Source: Polychytrium aggregatum (lineage: Eukaryota; Chytridiomycota; Chytridiomycetes; Polychytriales). Taken from it: a stretch of 64,000 nt of DNA. This document shows positions 60,801 through 64,000 of the stretch, one piece after another. Under the pieces are notes generated by a model. The model did not search any database. It was not told the origin of the DNA and worked only from the letters and a program-made list of their open reading frames with translations. The DNA lies in the NCBI RefSeq assembly GCF_025602895.1, contig NW_026516211.1:124001-188000 (forward strand), read 5' to 3'. A program made the translations under genes and the position numbers. Each line of letters opens with the position of its first letter. The stretch's first letter is position 1.

Positions 60801-63442
60801 CTGTGACGTTTAATGTCACGCTGACCCTTATCAGTCCGCCCACCGGGTCGGTATGGCTGTACAGCGATATTGGAAAAACAGTGATCGCCAACTCCGCCTC
60901 GATTCTGATCACGGGTATTGTTAACAGCACAATGGCATCGGGGGAACTGTATTTTGGGTTGACATCAAGCGCCGTGGCATCGCCGGGGACCTGGGGCATA
61001 TACGACTTCCGGTCGGCAAATAACGTTGCCTTGACCCAGTCGCAAACCCTTGGGGTATCCTCGGTCGCCAACTCAACACTGGTTGGACTTCGACTTTCGG
61101 CTGGGTTTATGTCGTTCCAGTACACAGGTGGGTTTGAACACGATTTTAGATGCAGTGAATTGAATGGAGATACATGATCAGGCATCGCGACAGCGCTACA
61201 ACACCAGTATTGGTGATGTTGACATTGAGTGGCTCGCCATGGATCTCTTTTCAGACGTGGGCTCGGTGATCTATACCAGCGACGGTGGACAAGCGCAAAT
61301 AATGTACCTCCTCGACTCTCTCAATGCTGCGGTGAGTACCATTGATCGACGGCATCTGCAAATGCCGTATCAAGATGTCATCACAGTAGTACTGAGTCTG
61401 ATCCTTGCGTGCAGGTGGCTCCCATTCAGCCGTTTGCACAAGCAACCTACTCCCCTGGTACCTGGAATATAGTTCGCCCACTTCCCGGAAATCTCATTCA
61501 AGGAATTGCTTCATCGACATCGAATCAGGTTTGTCGGCCCCGTCCCCATTATGTAGAGAATCGCACACAGTAGACCACGTCGAATGTGGTGACGCTATTT
61601 CGTCTAACAACGAGTGCGCCCAAAAATACAGGCGCGATCATGGACACTCTACCTAGACGAGTGTGGGTGGACAAGGATGCCAAATCAGGATACCTCCCTT
61701 TCGTCCGTTCACTATCTCAGCTATGGGGCAAACATCAGTTATGCTATTGGTATCCAGTTTAGCTCTGGTTCAGAAATAGCTGCCTTGGGCTGGAATGTCC
61801 ACCAATCGACTCTTCGCTCCTTGAACACCACGGACTATATGATCGGCCAAACGATCAACACGCAATGGCTTCAGAACAACGTGACTGTTGAGATAGTCGA
61901 CACGGGGATTGTTGTAAGTATCGATGACACACAATGGTGCTGGAGCCAACTGTTTCATAGGTACAGTGAACAGCACCCCCAGTGCCTTCCCTCACCAATT
62001 CTATTTGTGGCTGTCCTTCCGAACAGCACGATATTAGTACCCAGTGGAAGATCCCAAAGTCTTCAATCCGATGCCAGGAGAGTCTCGGCTCGCAGAAATT
62101 TCGAAGCGGCTGCTCGCCTCAGCGGTACCTGACACCGAGTACACTTCCCATGGCGGAATATCTGTCAGACTCTGCTATACTTCTCTTGGATCTTCCGCTC
62201 ATGCAAGCGCTCCCGGTACGGAGATCTTGGCGACGAGCCCCCGGGCCATCGAACTGCCCAGGGGTTCAGGTCCTTGGCATTATCCATCCAACGCAAGAGA
62301 GCGAGTGATAGGCCCGCCGAACTTGCAGTGGAGATCGAGGGTTGCAAGTGCATCCAAAATGACACAGATGAATGAAAGAGGCACCGATTAGACACGAATA
62401 ACCTATCTTTTCTCCGCCGCTAGTATAACTATCGGCCTCCCTCCTCGCAGGGCGACTCAATTCCAACATCATCCAACATTTACAACGCCGCTCCTGAGCG
62501 CCCGCGTTATAACGATCGCTACGAGATCTCAAAATCAACTGGTGTATACAAGCAGTGCGCCGGAAAGCCAAATCGACAAGCTTGCGGATGTACGGATGAA
62601 GAACGGGTGTCGATGATGGTCATGTACTCGGACTGTATCGACCGGGCAGTCAATGTGTTCTACGACACCGCCTTCCTGCCACAGCTCTTTATCAAGGACA
62701 ATCCAGGCGGAACGGCCCCGCTGCAGTCTCAATACAAGCTTGTTGAGCTCAATAATAGAACCGACTTTTGCGCACCCTGTAGGTTGCTCCCTGGAACCTA
62801 CCGATTATCGGTAGCGCTACTCAGCGGCTCGAAGCGAGGAAACAGTGCAGTCCACCATTTACTAATGATTCCGGATATACTGCACTTTCCGTGCTCGTGG
62901 TTGCTTCACAGCCTCGCTTTGTGCCAATCCACAGCAGGTCATCATGGATCCGACCAATAACGACTCGATTGTCTGGCAGGTAAGTGATATTAACTCTCTG
63001 ATGCCGGCATGCCGATAATCCCAGATACCGCCTACAGTTACTAAATAGCCACCGCTCACTTAGGGATCGCAACTATTCCACTTTCGGGCAACAGTGATCG
63101 GGACAGAGTATTGCAATCTCAGCGCCGAGTTCATGGTGAGCTACAGTTGTTCGGTGCCCATGGCATGCAGCCCCAATACTGATTCCTCCCTTGCTGCATA
63201 GGTGTATGTGGTCGAGCCCAGTAACACAATCAACCAGATCGCAACAGGGATGGCGGTCACTGGTGTTGTCTTCTGCGTACTGCTTTTTGCCTGCTATTTA
63301 TACTACAGGTAAGTAGCCTCGGCTCCACCCTGCCCCCCCCCAAGCGTTATGATTGCGAAATCGAGGGCTAATGAAGACTCTGTCCTTATTCATCATGTTG
63401 CATCTTTGGAACATCAGCTATAAGCAGTCGGTTGCCTGGTAG
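57861..63442 (+). CDS. Probable CatSper auxiliary subunit (delta/epsilon-like), single-pass membrane protein
   Basis: CatSper is the flagellar calcium channel of animal sperm; its beta, gamma, delta and epsilon subunits have large ectodomains and one C-terminal membrane helix. This gene shows that plan. It starts with a signal peptide (MWCLFRLCLLASLILEASA). A large Ser/Thr-rich, glycosylation-rich ectodomain follows, including one long exon (about 59210-61127) with beta-propeller-like WRSSDGG. The C-terminal region has SWTLYLDECGW, then CGCTDEERVSMMVMYSDCID and VELNNRTDFC. It ends with LFHFRATVIGTEYCNLSAEF, a membrane helix (MAVTGVVFCVLLFACYLYY) and a 6-residue tail. Clear exons include 57861-57987, one ending 58876, and 58959-59144; the last ends at TAG 63440-63442. 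Several junctions (near 58118-58200, 59145-59209, 61128-61181 and 62040-62600) remain unresolved. The assignment rests on C-terminal motif resemblance recalled from the family, so it is tentative. Confidence 0.5.
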
Positions 63443-63614
63443 TGGTAACTATTGACTTGATGACCGTCAGAGACATAAATCTTTCTCTACGAAGCAGCGG
63501 ATGCCATACAAGACGCGGCGACAATCCAGCAGACCCCAAACAGCATCGGATCGTCAACTTGAGAGCTACGTGGGCGAACTTGAGGGGGGGGGTTTGTTGT
63601 CAGATGGTGCACAA
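63443..63614. other. Short convergent 3' spacer
   Basis: This spacer lies between the CatSper-like gene and the aminopeptidase gene. It holds no visible gene; a G-run occurs near 63583-63591. Confidence 0.5.
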
Positions 63615-64000
63615 TCACACATTGCTTGGACGAGACATGCAGTGCTCGATATCGACAATTTCCTTTGGTGCCTCGGCCGTGAGTACGATGGGTGTCTTGG
63701 TGCCAACAAGAACATCATCCTCAATCCGTATGCCGATGCCACGGTATTCGGGCGGATAGCGCGGTGAGTCGGGGATATACAAGCCGGGTTCTGGCAGACG
63801 GTGAACGGTTAGATGGATGATAGGAAAGCGGTTCGCCCTCAAACTCCCGCTTGCTTTCCGAGACAGCTATTCAAGCCAACTTCCCACCTATGGTCACCGT
63901 CATGCCAGCTTCGAGCTTCTTTCCTCGGCTCACAGTTCCGATATCGTGAACATCCAATCCAATCCAGTGGCTGATGTGGTGAGGGTAGAGCGCGTTCATT
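63615..64000 (-). CDS. Icp55/XPNPEP3-type aminopeptidase (3' part)
   Basis: This M24-family metallopeptidase trims one residue from mitochondrial proteins after presequence cleavage (yeast Icp55, human XPNPEP3). Only the last two exons are visible: 63888 to beyond 64000, and 63790-63615, joined in phase to restore MTVTIEPGLYIPD. The visible part has YPHHISHWIGLDVHDIG, with a conserved His, then the metal-binding Glu in IEPGLYIP and the second Glu in GIGIRIEDDVLV. The ending EAPKEIVDIEHCMSRPS resembles the XPNPEP3 C-terminus (CPKEMNDIE). The mitochondrial targeting sequence would lie outside the window. Cytosolic prolidase-type enzymes are less likely because their C-termini differ. Confidence 0.88.

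Overview
The window looks like nuclear DNA from an early-diverging, flagellated (zoosporic) fungus of the chytrid or blastoclad kind. The fungal signal is a class V chitin synthase with a myosin-like motor head and DEK_C tail, a GH18 chitinase with chitin-binding modules, and a GH20 hexosaminidase. The flagellar signal is a complete outer-arm axonemal dynein heavy chain, a BBS4 gene, a CNBD2-like gene and a probable CatSper auxiliary subunit. Genes are intron-rich, mostly with GT-AG introns of 50-380 bp, and spacers carry many microsatellites. I rebuilt exons by eye, checking splice sites, reading phase and family conservation. The splice models for PEPC (13 exons) and dynein (15 exons) keep frame throughout.

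Layout. 1-1272: 3' part of a chitinase (+). 1784-4698: BBS4 (+). 5101-5724: PSF1 of the GINS complex (+). 6137-8816: DGK-epsilon-like diacylglycerol kinase (-). 8817-11553: long GC-rich divergent spacer. 11554-13800: GH20 hexosaminidase (+). 14639-16069: TAF8-like TFIID subunit (-). 16607-18569: protein of unknown family (+). 19053-23490: phosphoenolpyruvate carboxylase (-). 24577-27028: Sel1-repeat protein (+). 28041-43726: outer-arm dynein heavy chain (-). 44615-47266: CNBD2-like protein (+). 48267-54317: class V chitin synthase (+). 54826-55917: ketopantoate reductase (-). 56132-56213 and 56729-56810: two identical tRNA-Leu(CAG) genes (-). 57861-63442: CatSper delta/epsilon-like membrane protein (+, some junctions unresolved). 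63615-64000: 3' part of an Icp55/XPNPEP3-type aminopeptidase (-).

How the genes fit together. One set is chitin wall metabolism: chitinase, hexosaminidase, chitin synthase and possibly the Sel1 protein. Another is zoospore motility and signalling: BBS4, dynein, the CNBD2-like protein and the CatSper-like subunit. The rest are housekeeping genes for replication, transcription, pantothenate synthesis, lipid signalling and mitochondrial peptide processing. There is no operon structure, mobile element, rRNA or CRISPR array. The most notable items are an intron-rich PEPC, an enzyme normally described as absent from fungi, the CatSper-like subunit, an animal-type C1-domain diacylglycerol kinase, and the unassigned 597-residue protein.
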